Positions 23,486 through 35,219 of a stretch of DNA of 64,000 nucleotides are shown piece by piece. This stretch comes from Gnetum montanum (Eukaryota; Streptophyta; Gnetopsida; Gnetales; Gnetaceae). The notes beneath the pieces were generated by a model. That model had not been told where the DNA came from, ran no database searches, and saw only the letters and a program-made list of their open reading frames with translations. The DNA lies in contig MNCI01000177.1 of assembly GCA_015680685.1 (NCBI GenBank), positions 480,949 to 544,948 on the forward strand, given 5' to 3'. Every line of letters begins with the position of its first letter. Position 1 is the stretch's first letter. The position numbers were made by a program, and so were the translations under genes.

Positions 23486-24081
23486 AAAAATGAATGTTTA
23501 TGCTTTTCCAAAACTAGTGGGGTCCCTATCAAACAATAACTAAAGAAAGACATTTTGTAGACAAAGGTGTTACACTTACCAAGTAGTTACAACCTTACAT
23601 AAATTTGCTTTAGTTGTGGTCCACTATTCCTTAAGTGGATAACTATCTTTAGTTTTACTTATATGTAGTTTTTTAATACTTTTTGTTTTTTTGTACGGAA
23701 TATTTAAAAATATTCTTACATTTTAAAATGGATTTTTCAATTTTCACTATATTATGTTTTTTAAAAATTGTTTACCATTTTTATGTTTTCAAAATTTTTT
23801 TATATTTTTTCTTATATTATAATTTATATTAAAGTTATAGTACTAGGTAGCTCAAACAATAGATATGGTAGATTTAGTACTTTCAGTATTGTTACTAGCT
23901 TGTTTTTGTGATATATTACAAAATGTTAATTTTACAAGATTGTTTCTACAAATAATGATACAAAAGTTTCTTTTAAAATTATTGAGCAAAGGACATCTAT
24001 AATGCAATCCATCAATGTGAGTGAGAATAAATTTGCTTAATTTATTAACATGATGGTAAGGATAAGTGTTTTACCACTATC
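23486..24081. other. AT-rich stretch without recognised genes
   Basis: No gene or repeat family is recognised. Poly-T/poly-A tracts dominate 23650-23830. Confidence 0.5.
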
Positions 24082-24086
24082 CCTAT
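24082..24086. repeat. target-site duplication CCTAT, left copy
   Basis: CCTAT precedes the left LTR and is repeated exactly at 33208-33212 after the right LTR of element F. Confidence 0.9.
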
Positions 24087-25722
24087 TGAAACACCACAAA
24101 ATTTTGGCCTAGCACTTTTAGACAAGAATCAAGCAAAGTCATGCTACTGCCCCATATGAGTACAACATGACCAATCTTGAGAGCCTCCAAAATGGCATGA
24201 AATGACATACAATGGAGCGAGCAATGGAGCAAGCAAGGTCCGCCCCCCCCCCCCCCCCCCCCCCCCAGGGCCCACAGGTGACTGCACCAACTTTAGGCAT
24301 TCAGAATCAAAAGCTTTGGGCCCAAAATGCTTGGTTTTTGCTAAGTATAATTTGGCTACATTTTTAGATGCGGCTTAGCATAAGGCTCAGTGTCACCAAC
24401 TTTTGGAGCCCTGAAATCAATTCAAAACAAGCCAAAATCAAGTACAGGGACCCCCCAGGGCCTTCACCCCAGTAGGTCCCCACCTCTAGAAAATCAAGAT
24501 TTGGGCCTCAAATGTGCCACTTTGACTTGGTGATGCTAGGATTATTTTTTAGACGCTGCTTAGCATAAGGCTCAGCGTCATCAACCAAAACAAGGCTAAA
24601 ACGGCATCCAAACCAGCCCAAATTTGGCACACAGAACTCTCATGACCCATGGCATGCAAATCCACTCTGAAAATGCGTCTTACAGGTCAAAAATGGGTTC
24701 AAAATGCATTTTTTAGGTCATACGCTGTTAGTGATGCTGGCGCTGACGTTGACGTTGACGCTGGACGCTAGATGCCAGACCTTGACACTGACGTTGGATG
24801 CCAAATGTTGATGCTAATGCTGGCTGCCAGACATAGATACTAGATGTTGACGCCAGATGTTGACGTTGATGCTGACACCAGACACTGATGCCAACACAGA
24901 TCCGTAGATCCGGAGGGCAAACATCTAGATCCACTCTTGTACCTTAACATTCTTTGTACATTTTGCATTTTTCAGGGTATCAAGCTCTTACGCTGTGGAT
25001 TACACACATCATTGTCAGAGATCTTGGTTACACTACATGCTATACATTGTAACATTTCGTGCATCCAGTCAACGTACGCACCCGTCACCCAATCTAAATT
25101 TTTCTCACCCCGCAGCCACTAATCTTTACCCGGATCCGAATCTCGTGCCTAAAATCCTATAAATCCCCCATTTTTTCACGAGATCAAGGTTCAAAAAATT
25201 TGAATCTCATAGGCATAGGAAATATGGGGATCAATCTCATATGTTGGGCCTGATACAGACTTGGAATGTCATACACCTACAACCCAAAAAACCAGCATCC
25301 TCCCAACATCCATTCTGATTCATCGGGGCTAAACGTCTGTCTTGCGACCAATCCGCAATTGCGTTCTGACTGGTGCAAATTTTAATTATTTATTACTACA
25401 AATAGTTTGCTTTATTGCCCAGATTCATGTAGTTTACATTATTGTTCCTGCTCATATTTTCTCCTATTTTTATTATCCATTGTTTAAACAATTTACATTC
25501 GTTTATGTTCAATTTTACATTTCTTTATGTATAACCCAACGCATCGCAATTGCGTACGTTTGGGGAAGTCCTCGTTTGATCCATGTGCAGACCATTCAAG
25601 GCACTCTACCTTCGTTGTTTTTCCAGCAAGCCCTTGGGCGAAGGCAAGATCTTACTGTTTCATCCGTAAATCTCTCGGTGTTTATTCATTCCAACCTCTC
25701 ACCAACGATTTCGGATGGTACA
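24087..25722 (+). repeat. 5' LTR of element F
   Basis: 1636 bp. TATAAA lies at 25158-25163. A run of 24 C (24243-24266) replaces five C in the right LTR. The LTR holds a GACGTTGACGCT-type minisatellite (24733-24892). Confidence 0.9.
24733..24892 (+). repeat. minisatellite in 5' LTR of F
   Basis: Degenerate 6- and 12-bp units of the GACGTTGACGCTGGACGCTA type. The same array occurs in the right LTR with a different unit order. Confidence 0.75.
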
Positions 25723-25774
25723 ATAAAAGGGCACTAGAAGGAGGGCCATTTTTCTCCTAAATCCACGTCTTTTT
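25723..25774 (+). other. leader start and likely PBS of element F
   Basis: The sequence after the LTR reads ATAAAAGGGCACTAGAAGG. I cannot assign a tRNA to it; it is not the tRNA-Asp type used by elements A-E. Confidence 0.35.
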
Positions 25775-26372
25775 ATCTACAGATCTACATCCTGTGACTG
25801 TACTACAGATTTGCACCTTGTGACTATTGATCTATGCCCTATCACTGCAGATCTGCATCCTATGACTGTAGATCTGCGCCTTGTGATTGTAGATCTACAT
25901 CCCGTTCCACTAGATCTACGCTCAAACAATGTAGATCTACGTTTTTCTCACACTGTAGTTTACTCATGTTGCAGTTTACGGTGCAGTTTACGTTGTAGAT
26001 TACGCGACAGTTCACATTACAGTTTACGCTTTAGTTTGCTCATGCTACAGTTTACACAGTAGTTGACGTTGCAATTTACGCTGCAGTTTACATTGCAGTT
26101 TACGTTGTATTTTACAATGTAGTTTACGCTGCAGTTTACGTTGCAATTTGCTCACGCTGCAGTTTACATTGTAGCTCACACTGCAGTTTACATTGCAGTT
26201 TATGAAGTATTTTATGTTGTAGTTTACGCTGCAGTTTATGTTGTAGTTTACGTTGTAGTTTACGCTGTAGTTTGCTCTCGCTACAATTTACACAGCAGTT
26301 TACATTGCAGTTTATGCTATAGTTTACATAGCAGTTTACACTGCAATTTACTCATGCTGTAGTTTATGCTAC
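25775..26372 (+). repeat. leader tandem array of element F
   Basis: Two joined arrays fill the leader before gag. The first (25775-25945) has about eight units of the TGTAGATCTGCATCCTGTGA type, about 20-21 bp each. The second (25965-26372) has more than 25 units of 12 bp of the type GCAGTTTACGTT or GTAGTTTACGCT. Frames across it (for example 26141-26362) are repeat translations, not genes. Confidence 0.85.
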
Positions 26373-26559
26373 CCTGTCACACATCACCATGGAGTCGTCT
26401 TAGAATTCTAACGTACACACCTTCATAATCCTCAAATAGGAACAGTACAACTTTATCTATGTGAAGATTCAGGCCAACCTTCCCCTTAACATCACAGAAC
26501 AGGAGGCAAAATGAAAGTTCAAGTGCATATACATGGGAGGTCATGAATTCATCCCCTTT

Positions 26560-28630
26560 GTATATGACATCATCCCCCTTTCTGAGCCTCACCACTGACT
26601 CATCTCTCAGCTCTTTATGGCAAGGAGCCAAAACTCACGGTGACCCACTGAGGAGCTCCAAAACCAACATGATGTAGATGACTTCGAGGCACAATCTGAA
26701 CCTGAGGATTCATACCACACCCTCAGTCCCCGTGTCCATGTTAACCCATCGTTCCACTCACGCGTGGGACAAATGATTCATCTTCATGCATCCACAAGCA
26801 CGCAAGCACTGGTATCCCGACATGAACTACCCACGTCCACGTCCACCCAGTACATGCTACCAGTGCAAACACATGGGACCACTTTTGTTACATCAGCCCC
26901 ACATATTCAGGGTGTCACCCCATAGTTAGTGGCTAGACAAGGAACCACACCCCTTGTTCAACAACCCACTTACTTCAGCATGCCACCCCCTGCAATCCCA
27001 ACTCTGAACGTTGCTCCATAGCAACAAATGACAACCCAACAATCTCCCCAACCAACTAATTTTCCTACTGCTCAAGAGTGGGTAGAAGCAAAACAATGGA
27101 TGCAAGCATTAGCTGACAAGGTAAAGCACCTCAAAACCACCAACACCAAAGTAGTTAAAGTACTGGACTTCTACCACAATGATCTAATTAGCTCTTCAGT
27201 GCCACCGTTAGCTTTACCCAAGCGAATCACACTGCCCCAGTTAACCAAGTACAATGAGAAGGGAGATCCAAACGCTCACTTAGTCACGTTTCAATTAGAA
27301 ACTCTATTACTTCAAGCTTGGCCCCATGCAATCTTACGCGTGTTCACTATGTCCTTAAAGATCGTAGCCTTAAACTGGTACCAAGCCCTGCCATGTAACT
27401 CCATATCCTCTCTGGAGGATCTGTTACATTAGTTCGTCACCAAGTTTAAGTACAACCTCAAGCCTGAGGCCACACTAGACACTCTGATACAGGTGAAACA
27501 AGCACCACTAGAGCCTGTGCAAAAGTTCATTCAACGATAGAGTGCAGCCCTTAACAAACTTCATGAGCCCATCCCTAAAACGTATTTGCTTAAGATTCTG
27601 AAGGGAGCTGTGAATGACTTCGTTAAGTCAAAAATGCACTACCTAAGCGCTCAAATGTTGAGCCAATCCTTCACACAAATTAAGAACATTGAACAAGCTA
27701 CACAAACCAACAATGATCCCGCCTATGTGGCTTACAAGAACCAACACGTTGCCAAACAATATACAACAAAGGAAACTATAGCCGCAAGCACAAAAACAAC
27801 AAACACCAGAACCAACCCACCCACAATGACAGGGGCCACCCCAAGGCCCAACTTTCAATGCAAGGATCACTCTAAGTACATGCCGCTACCCGCTCGACCT
27901 TCTGAACTACTAAAGCAACTCCTTAAAGCTGGGCAAATCCAATACAAACACGTAGCGAAGAATGCTCGTCACCTACATGATAGGTATTGCGAGCTACTAA
28001 GGAACCCCACCTTAGTAGCACCAAACGAGCCCCTGATTCCACAATAGTTCAAGTTAGACCAATTCTTTCACTACCACCAGATGTTCGGTCACAACATCGA
28101 CACCTACCGTGCGTTATAGGATGATCTACAAGCAATGATAGAACAAGACCAACTGAATGTCAACACCCTAAATCAACCCAACATAGACGATGCCTCCTAT
28201 GTCATAAAATCTATTGGCATAGATAGTAAGCCTAAACCTATGCAGCAACCTTTTGTGATCCATGTGCCTCCCAGCAAGGTAACTATCCGCTCCACCTCCA
28301 CGAGCAAGAGGCCTCTCATCGTCATCAAGGTGCCACCTAGAGCACCGACGACACCTTTTGTGGTCAAAGTACCACCACCTTAAACATCCACTAAGATGTT
28401 AAACTAGCAAGATTCAATGCAATCCCGAGCACCAAAGACACCCTTTGTGGTCAAAGTACCACCACAGTCGTCCGCTAAGAATTTGAAACTAGCATGATGC
28501 ACCGACCACAACCGCAAAGAAACCGTTCGTCATCAAAGTGCCACAACAAGCTGGTCAAACAATAATGACACCTCCTAAACTACCATTTTTTATAAAGGTG
28601 CCACCACGTAATGGGCCCTCACCCACTTAG
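26560..28630 (+). pseudogene. gag of element F
   Basis: One frame runs from the region after the array, through FEAQSEPEDSYHTLSPRVH near 26690, to the capsid-like domain at 27028-27870. It includes LPQLTKYNEKGDPNAHLVTF, IVALNWYQALP, FVTKFKYNLKPEATLDTL and SFTQIKNIEQA. A degenerate zinc-knuckle-like motif FHYHQMFGHNIDTY follows at about 28065-28110, with Phe/Tyr in place of cysteines. Stops at several codons (for example near 27007, 27430, 27538, 28045, 28117) break it. The domain order fits Tat/Ogre Gag, which forms the particle. Confidence 0.75.
28244..28610 (+). repeat. PFVVKVPP-type coding repeat in F gag
   Basis: Up to six diverged copies of a PFVxKVPP motif occur about 15-35 codons apart: QPFVIHVPP, PLIVIKVPP, two of TPFVVKVPP, KPFVIKVPQ and PFFIKVPP. 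Frame breaks occur between copies. Confidence 0.7.
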
Positions 28631-28721
28631 AGCCCAACGGTAGGTAATGTCTCAATCTCTTCTCCCTCAAGAGTCAACCTTTCCAACAATACAGGTAAGC
28701 CTACCAAATGGTAGCAGAAGA

Positions 28722-29074
28722 GGATGAACGAACAACGAACAACACCCATAGCTGAAGCAAAGGCCACACCTGGTACACAGCAACCGAACACTGGGGGCCT
28801 TGCCCCTAATCCCAAACAAACCAGGCCCAAGCCCTCGACCCATACAGAGGCAACCAACACAATGGCAAACAACACGGACTTTGTAGCTACACTGGCCCAG
28901 GTGAAACAAATGTTCAAACAAAAGAACACAACCATGAGCTTGTACAACTTGGTCATGACAACATCGGCTCATTGCGAAGCCTTAGCACAAACGTTAGCAT
29001 CCATTCCTATTATAGAGGACATCCCTGCTAACATGAAATCCATCCGTGCAACAATTTCACAACACACACCATAA
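28722..29074 (+). pseudogene. Gag-protease linker domain of element F
   Basis: A proline/threonine-rich stretch leads to VKQMFKQKNTTMSLYNLVMT followed by SAHCEALAQTL. This resembles the conserved 'ISLxDLLxTSxxHRxAL' segment that lies just before the protease in Tat/Ogre polyproteins. It is in line with gag and precedes the protease by about 80 bp. Confidence 0.55.
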
Positions 29075-29155
29075 GGATTGGGTTCAAACACCTTAGCCTT
29101 CCGCGATGATGTAGTTAAAGTCAACCCCGAATGAGGGTAGGTCACAACAGCTCCA

Positions 29156-29530
29156 TTGTCGATTAGCATACATGTTGGGCAATGTATCATTCACAGAGTG
29201 CACGTTGATGATGGCGCAACAACAAACGTAGTTCTATACTCTGTCATCAACAAACTAGGCATGGTAAATAAGATCATGCCAACAGAAACCACATGTCTAA
29301 AATCATTTAACGGATCACGTGTCACAGTCAAGGGCACGATTAACCTAGCCTTCGTGGCAAGTGAAAAATTCCCCACCAGCACAAAGTTCACTGTCATAGA
29401 AGAGATGTCCAGTTTCAACATGATTCTTGGCAGACCTTAGCTAGCACAACAACGAACCATTTCCTTACCGATACATCAAGAAATCTACCTTCCATACAAA
29501 GGTGGACAAGTCATTATACATGGCAACAAC
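29156..29530 (+). pseudogene. retropepsin-like protease of element F
   Basis: The domain starts near HRVHVDDGATTNVVLYSVIN, whose DDG triplet keeps a catalytic aspartate position. It ends with FNMILGRP, the usual C-terminal 'MILGRPWL' motif, followed by a TAG in place of the Trp codon (29438-29440). A later stretch (29441-29560) matches what normally links protease to RT, but RT never follows. Confidence 0.7.
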
Positions 29531-29560
29531 ACTCCCTTTCAAGCTGACCACAACATAGAC

Positions 29561-29880
29561 ATGTCACAGATCTTGAAAGAGGAGCCTCTTGATGCAACAC
29601 ACATGGCAACAAATGCAACACCTAGAACCCAAATGCCCGGACGAGTGGCAATTGACATAGTATTTAGAGCTAAAACACCTGAACGAGTGGCAAAAACCAT
29701 AAGCCTCCCAGCTAAGCCTAAGCCTAAAATGCTTCCAAAACCACATCCGGTTAGGAGACAACCACATGATCAAAATGCCCCTATAGCCAAACACAAGCTG
29801 GATCTCCACACACTCTTCATATTCTTTCGCAGTGTATATGTTACGTTCATTTGTATTATACTAGCTTACACATTCTCTCA
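29561..29880 (+). other. post-protease region of element F
   Basis: A 112-codon open frame (29561-29899) is Pro/Lys-rich (for example ETISLPAK-like and KPKPKMLPKP segments) and matches no pol domain. It may be leftover linker. Confidence 0.3.
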
Positions 29881-30395
29881 TGGCCCGAAAAGGCCTTAAA
29901 CTAAACTGTGGCCCGAAATGACCTTAAACTACCACCTTTTCGCATTGTTTTCTATTTACTTGTGCATTTCAGTTCATGTTTTCTACAGTTGCTATTTAAC
30001 ATTTTTTTCTTTGGTTGCTTTTGTTTACAAGGTCATATAGATGCACACACATGCATCCACACCGACAGTCCTAGCATCATGACTTAAAACTGATACCACA
30101 CATCGTCCTGGAATCATGAATATAAACTGATACCACAGAATGGCCTTGGCATCATGAACTAAAAATGATATCACAAATCATCCGGAATGACAATAAATTG
30201 CCACACTCTCATCTGACAGAGTCCGCTAAGACTATAAACTAGCTCGCCTCTCCATAGTCTGCCACGACTATAAACTAGCATTGCATTGTCTGCTACGACG
30301 CTAAATTAGCAATGTCCAACGGTTTATGACGTAAAACTAATCCACGACAGTTCGCCAAGACTATAAACTAGCAACTTCTTCACTGGCCTACTAAT
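29881..30395 (+). repeat. 3' tandem array of element F
   Basis: About ten to twelve degenerate units of 30-40 bp each carry a GACTATAAACTAGC or CTTAAACTAC core. The core is the approximate reverse complement of the GTAGTTTACG unit in the leader array. Confidence 0.75.
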
Positions 30396-31071
30396 CTGTT
30401 GTTGTAATCAAATGGCACGTCTTCATCAACCTGCTGCATGAATTCATCACATGGACTCTAACAACATTGTTGCTGCTCAATTCTGTTTACTTGCGGTTGC
30501 ATGCAGTGTCTCCATCCCATCAACTGCATCCATGTTTAAAGTGTTACGCTAACTTATTCACTTGTGGTTTTCTTGTCTTCTTGGATTTGTGCTTGCAGGA
30601 TGACACCAAGAGGTGTTCGTACACGAATGCACTTCATCACGATGATGAGATATCACATTGTTCCTGATGCATGTAACCAGGTTAATCAAACCATTCACAA
30701 GTACATTCATAGTTCCCCCAAATGTACACCATTCCCTAACATGTTCTCCCTATCCCACTCAGTTACACCTCCTGGATACATCCTTTTTACCCCAAAACTC
30801 TGAACACATGATTGCACACTATAACTCTCAAAGTAGTTGCAACACACAACATAACCCATGATACAATTACAGGCACACGAGCACGAAAAAAAATGCTCTT
30901 CCCAAAAAAAACAAACAAACAAAAAAGAAAAAAACACCAAAAAAAATATAAAAGAATAAAAAAAATCAAAGAGCAAAATCCATCACAAGACCCTTGGCAC
31001 TTCCCATACAAGCCCCAGGCGGGAAGGTACTTGTCTTGGAGGAAAAACACTCGTGTCTTAAAAAAATCATG
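30396..31071 (+). other. non-coding 3' region of element F
   Basis: No gene is seen. 30884-30968 is an A-rich tract that gives false Lys-rich frames on the plus strand and Phe-rich frames on the minus strand. Confidence 0.5.
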
Positions 31072-31250
31072 TTGCATCCCACCGTGTGGCTTGGGCTGTT
31101 GGACAACAGGTTCCCTTTGACACTCAACAAGGGTCTTGTTTCTCCAAAGAATGCACCACCTCATCGCGTGGCTTTGGTTGTGACAATAAGTTCTCTTAAA
31201 CAAGATACAAGAGTCTCGTTCCTCCAAAGGATGCACATCCCATGCCTTGG
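31072..31250 (+). repeat. 80-bp direct repeat in F 3' region
   Basis: Two diverged copies of about 80 bp (31072-31151 and 31152-31231) share CGTGTGGCTTGG/CGCGTGGCTTTGG and GTCTTGTTTCTCCAAAGAATG. A third partial copy follows. Confidence 0.55.
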
Positions 31251-31540
31251 TCCCAAGTCCACTAGATACTGGCTATTGATAAGGATCAACATGATGTGTT
31301 CACACAAGAGCATTCCTCTTCCAAAAGTCAAATAAAACCATCCCTTCATCAATCCTTGATCTCACAGTTACAAACCTTCTCCCTATACATCTCCAAACCT
31401 CATTTCCCGATCCCATGTACTTCTGCACACAGTGCGATGACATCTGGCCAAGTGCCAAAGAACAATGATGGATGCTAAGTTGCTTGTGTTGTTTTGTACT
31501 TCTTTGTCGATGCCTCTTGGGTAGATTCCTCTAGGCATCA

Positions 31541-31555
31541 ACAAAGAGAGGCCAA
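31541..31555 (+). other. polypurine tract of element F
   Basis: CAAAGAGAGGCCAA directly precedes the TG of the right LTR. Confidence 0.6.
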
Positions 31556-33207
31556 TGAAACACCACAAAATTTTGGCCTAGCACTTTTAGACAAGAATCA
31601 AGCTAAGTCATGCTATTGCCCCACATGAGTACAACATGATCAAACTTGAGAGCCTCCAAAATGACATGAAATGACATACAATGGAGTGAGCAATGGAGCA
31701 AGCAAGGTTCCCCCGGGGCCCACAGGTGACTGAACCAACTTTAGGCATTTAGAATCAAAAGTTTTGGGCCCAAAATTCTTCATTTTGGCTAAGTATAATT
31801 TGGCTACATTTTCAAACGTGGCTCAGCATCACCAACTTTTGGAACCACGAAATCAAGTCAAAACAAGCCAAAATCAAGTACAGGGACCCCCAAGGGCCTT
31901 CACCAAGGTCCCCAGCAGGTCCCCACCTTCAAAAAATCAATATTTGGATCTCAAATATGCTACTTTGACTTGGTGATGCTAGGGTTATTTTTTAGACGCT
32001 GCTCAACGTAAGCCTTAGCATCATCAACCAAAACAGAGCGAAAACAGCATCCAAACCAGCCTAAATCTGGCACGAAGAACCCTCATAACCCATGGCATGC
32101 AGATCCACTCTTAAAATGGATCTTACAGGTCAAAATGGGTTTAAAATGCACTATTTTTAGGTCATACACTGTTAGTGACACTGGCGTTGACCCTGACGCT
32201 GACGTTGACGCTAATGCTAGATGCCAAACATTGACACTGATGCTAGACGCTAGACATTAACACTAACATTGACGCTGGACGCTAGATGTTGATGCTAACG
32301 TTGAATGCCAGACATAGACGCTGGATGTTGACACCAGACATTGACGTTGACGCTGACACTAGATGCTGATGCCAACACAGATCCGTAGATTCGGAGGCCA
32401 GACATCCAAATCTACTCTTGTACCTTAACATTCTTTGTACATTTTGCATTTTTCAGTCTATCAAGCTCTTACACTATGGATTACACACATCAACGTAAGA
32501 GATCTTGGTCACGCTACATGCTGTACATTGTAACATTTCATGCATCTGGTCAACATATGCACCTGTCACCCGATCCGAAGTTTTCTCACCCCATAGCCAC
32601 TGATCTTTCCCCATATCCAAATCTTGTGCCTAAAATCCTATAAATCCCCCATTTTTTCATGAGATCAAGGTTCAAAAAATTTGAATCTCACACACATAGA
32701 AAATCTGGAGATCAATCTCATACGCTGGGCCTGATACAGGCTTGGATGCTGTACACCTACAACCCAAAAAACCTGCATCTTCCCAGCATCTATTTTAATT
32801 CATTGGGGCTAAACATCTGCCTTGCGACCAATCCGAAACTGCGTTTTGACCGGTGCACATTTTAATTATTTATTACTACAAATAGTTTGCATTATTGCCC
32901 AGTGTAGTTTACATTATTGTTCCTACTCATATTTTCTCCTATTTTTATTATCCATTATTTAAATGGTTTACATTCATTTTCGTTCATTTACGTTCAGTTT
33001 TGCATTTTTTTACGTATAACCCAATGCATCGCAATTGTGTACGTTTGGGGAAGTCCTCGTTTGATCTGCGTGCGGACCATTCAAGGCACTCTACCTTCAT
33101 TGTTTTTCCAGCAGGCCCTCGGGCGAAGGCAGGGTCTTACTGTTTCATCCGTAAATCTCTCGGTGTTTGTTCATTTGAGCCTCTCACCAACGATTTTGGA
33201 TGGTACA
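31556..33207 (+). repeat. 3' LTR of element F
   Basis: 1652 bp, partner of 24087-25722, with TATAAA at 32639-32644. The minisatellite recurs at about 32175-32374. It is followed by CCTAT (33208-33212). Confidence 0.9.
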
Positions 33208-33212
33208 CCTAT
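33208..33212. repeat. target-site duplication CCTAT, right copy
   Basis: Exact repeat of 24082-24086, which closes element F. Confidence 0.9.
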
Positions 33213-33345
33213 TACTAAGATTTTAAGATGATCTCTCCTAGAATTTAATTACTAATTTTTATTATTCAAATATAATATTAAGAATTGATATTAATTGATC
33301 CCATTTGTTTGGGATAAGGGTAGGATGTTGGTGATGATAAATGTT
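33213..33345 (+). pseudogene. short LINE 3' end (RTE-like)
   Basis: TTGATCCCATTTGTTTGGGATAAGG followed by TTGGTGATGATAAATG resembles the terminal codons and GATGAT-type end of RTE elements. It is small and uncertain. Confidence 0.35.
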
Positions 33346-33474
33346 AAAACTAACACATTCTTTTAACTTTCAATAATAAGAAGTTAGGTTCTAATAGCAA
33401 GCCAATTGTTTAAAGTTTTGTGAATCATGAGAGTTTCACCAATGTAATTGGTTTTTTCAAAATTTTCATTCCTC

Positions 33475-34560
33475 CATGGGGGATTCTAAATGTCTATTAG
33501 TTTCTTTTATTAATACTAATATTTTTACTTCTTCTATCATTACAAATTTTTTTTTTTCATTTTTATATGAGCAAAAATTGATGCTTTCTTCTTCTAGTGA
33601 TATTAACGCAAATAAGATACTTGATTTTATTCTTCTTGATGATGTATATGAGTCATTGGTTGTTGATCTTACATCCTAATATGTGTTTATTTAAATTTTA
33701 TGTTATCTATCTTGTAACTAAAGTTTTATTTTGCAATTAAATGATGTGATGCTAAAACATAACATTGAAGTTGTTCATGCCAAGTACTATTCTCATTTTT
33801 TCACTTATTGAGATAGACAATGCTTTGATGGTGTAGTGTACCCTAGCTTTAGGATCATTTATCATAAACACATAGTGCTAACCATTTGTAAATAGATACT
33901 AAATTTGGTTACCCAATTTGAAGAATATTTTAAAGTTCCATGTTTTCTTATGCTATCTAATCTTTGATTGATTTTTCAAAGAGTTGAAAAACAAATTATT
34001 AGTATTCTCGAACCTATTAAGCATATGGAATTTACTTCTACATCATGTAGTTCTTTTTCTTTTTTTGTTAAAATCATTCTTTTTAATTGGATAAAGGAAT
34101 TGGTATTGTGAGTTGATAGTAAGACTTACTTTCAACAAATTACATATTATAATCTTCCTCAATATTGAAACTTTTATCATTATAAAGGTCACTTGTTTAA
34201 TGCTTATCCTTTTTCACTAAATATATGAAAAATCAAGTTAATATCAATAATAAGAATAATCCATCATCAATAAAAAAATAAAGAAAGATAAATGCTTTCA
34301 AGAATGTTTTTACTTATACTACAAGATATATTAATCAATCTAAACAAATATCTCATATGGAAAATTTGTCAAATAAATATAATGTTAACTTAAAGATTAA
34401 AAATAATGTTAGTGTGTAGGTTATAGTTGATGGTAAAGAATTTTAATGTAAGACTTACATTAAGTAGCAAAGTGCTAGTGATGTAGAATATGTTGGTATT
34501 TTACAATAGCTTTCTATGGCTACCTCAAATCCTTTTGCTATTTTAAGTTTAAGCATGAAT
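33475..34560 (+). pseudogene. LINE ORF1 fossil (DUF4283/zinc-knuckle type)
   Basis: Across frame breaks the translation gives VPCFLMLSNL near 33935. The segment ITYYNLPQY, NFYHYKGHLFNAYP follows near 34140-34220. That is the plant L1-type ORF1 zinc-knuckle context 'YENLPxFCxxCxxxGHxxxxC' with cysteines replaced. Upstream, a 67-codon open stretch (33476-33679) may be its N-terminal part. I see no matching endonuclease or RT directly downstream. Confidence 0.5.
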
Positions 34561-34811
34561 GGTAAAAAAAAATGTAACTATGGTTAGGATGGGGGCTATC
34601 CTCCCTACTAACATTTAATTTTTCTCTCTTAATTTTCTAGAAATATTTATTAAAATATTGTATACATGAGTAGACATCCCTAAAATTACAATGGTTTACT
34701 TTTCCATGTCTTTTTTTTTTCAAATGTTTCTACTTATTGTTAAACATATGATATTTTGTAAAAAATTTTTGTTTATTATCAACATTAATTTTAGGATCCA
34801 ACACCCCTTTT

Positions 34812-34930
34812 AGATTACTAGTGATATGTTATTCAAGTTGTTAGCTCATAGGCTAGAGGTTGCTAGTTCAAGTTACACTTGGTAACAAAATATAAAATCT
34901 TGTGATCCATAAGCCTCTTTTTTTAAAAAA
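34812..34930 (+). repeat. possible tRNA-derived SINE
   Basis: ATTCAAGTTGTTAGCTCATAGG resembles a pol III A box and GGTTGCTAGTTCAAGTTACAC a B box, with tRNA-like spacing. The unit ends in a T/A-rich tail near 34916-34932. It does not fold into a convincing tRNA. Confidence 0.35.
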
Positions 34931-35219
34931 AAAGAACTCTGCCTAACTTCTTAGCCTAAGAAAAACATGTCTACAAACTATTCTTTGTATGTTTTTACCT
35001 TACACAACGTATTTCATAAAATTAAAGGGTTTTCTACAACCCAATGTTTAACATTGTAGCCTGTTTCATCCCATCTTTGACGCCTTCAGCAAGTTCCCAT
35101 GCTTTGATTTCCGTTGTAATTTGGCTTTTACCATTTCAATTTTTTGTATTTTTAGTGTTGTCCAAATCTAATTCATAACCATTATTCATATTTTTTTTCT
35201 CTTACAATCAAAGACATCA

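Larger units (their letters stand above)
24087..33207 (+). mobile_element. LTR element F, Tat/Ogre-like, gag-protease only
   Basis: This is a complete 9.1-kb insertion. It has two 1.64-kb LTRs starting TGAAACACC and ending GGTACA, a CCTAT duplication and a purine-rich tract before the right LTR. Inside are a tandem-repeat leader (25775-26372), gag (26560-28630), a linker domain, a protease (29156-29530), then a second array (29881-30395) and non-coding 3' sequence. No RT, RNase H or integrase is present. It is unrelated in LTR and PBS to elements A-E. It looks like a gag-bearing non-autonomous element (TR-GAG type). LTR divergence, by eye, suggests that it is not recent. Confidence 0.85.

Noticed and set aside
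25775-26372. Regular short repeats that could suggest a CRISPR array.
   Set aside because: Units are degenerate, contiguous and lack unique spacers; they lie in the leader of a plant LTR element.
30707-31236. Minus-strand frames of 89 and 149 codons with Phe-rich, membrane-like sequence.
   Set aside because: They are translations of an A-rich tract on the plus strand in the 3' region of element F.
34812-34930. A functional tRNA gene.
   Set aside because: Box-like sequences are present, but acceptor, D and T stems do not pair convincingly.
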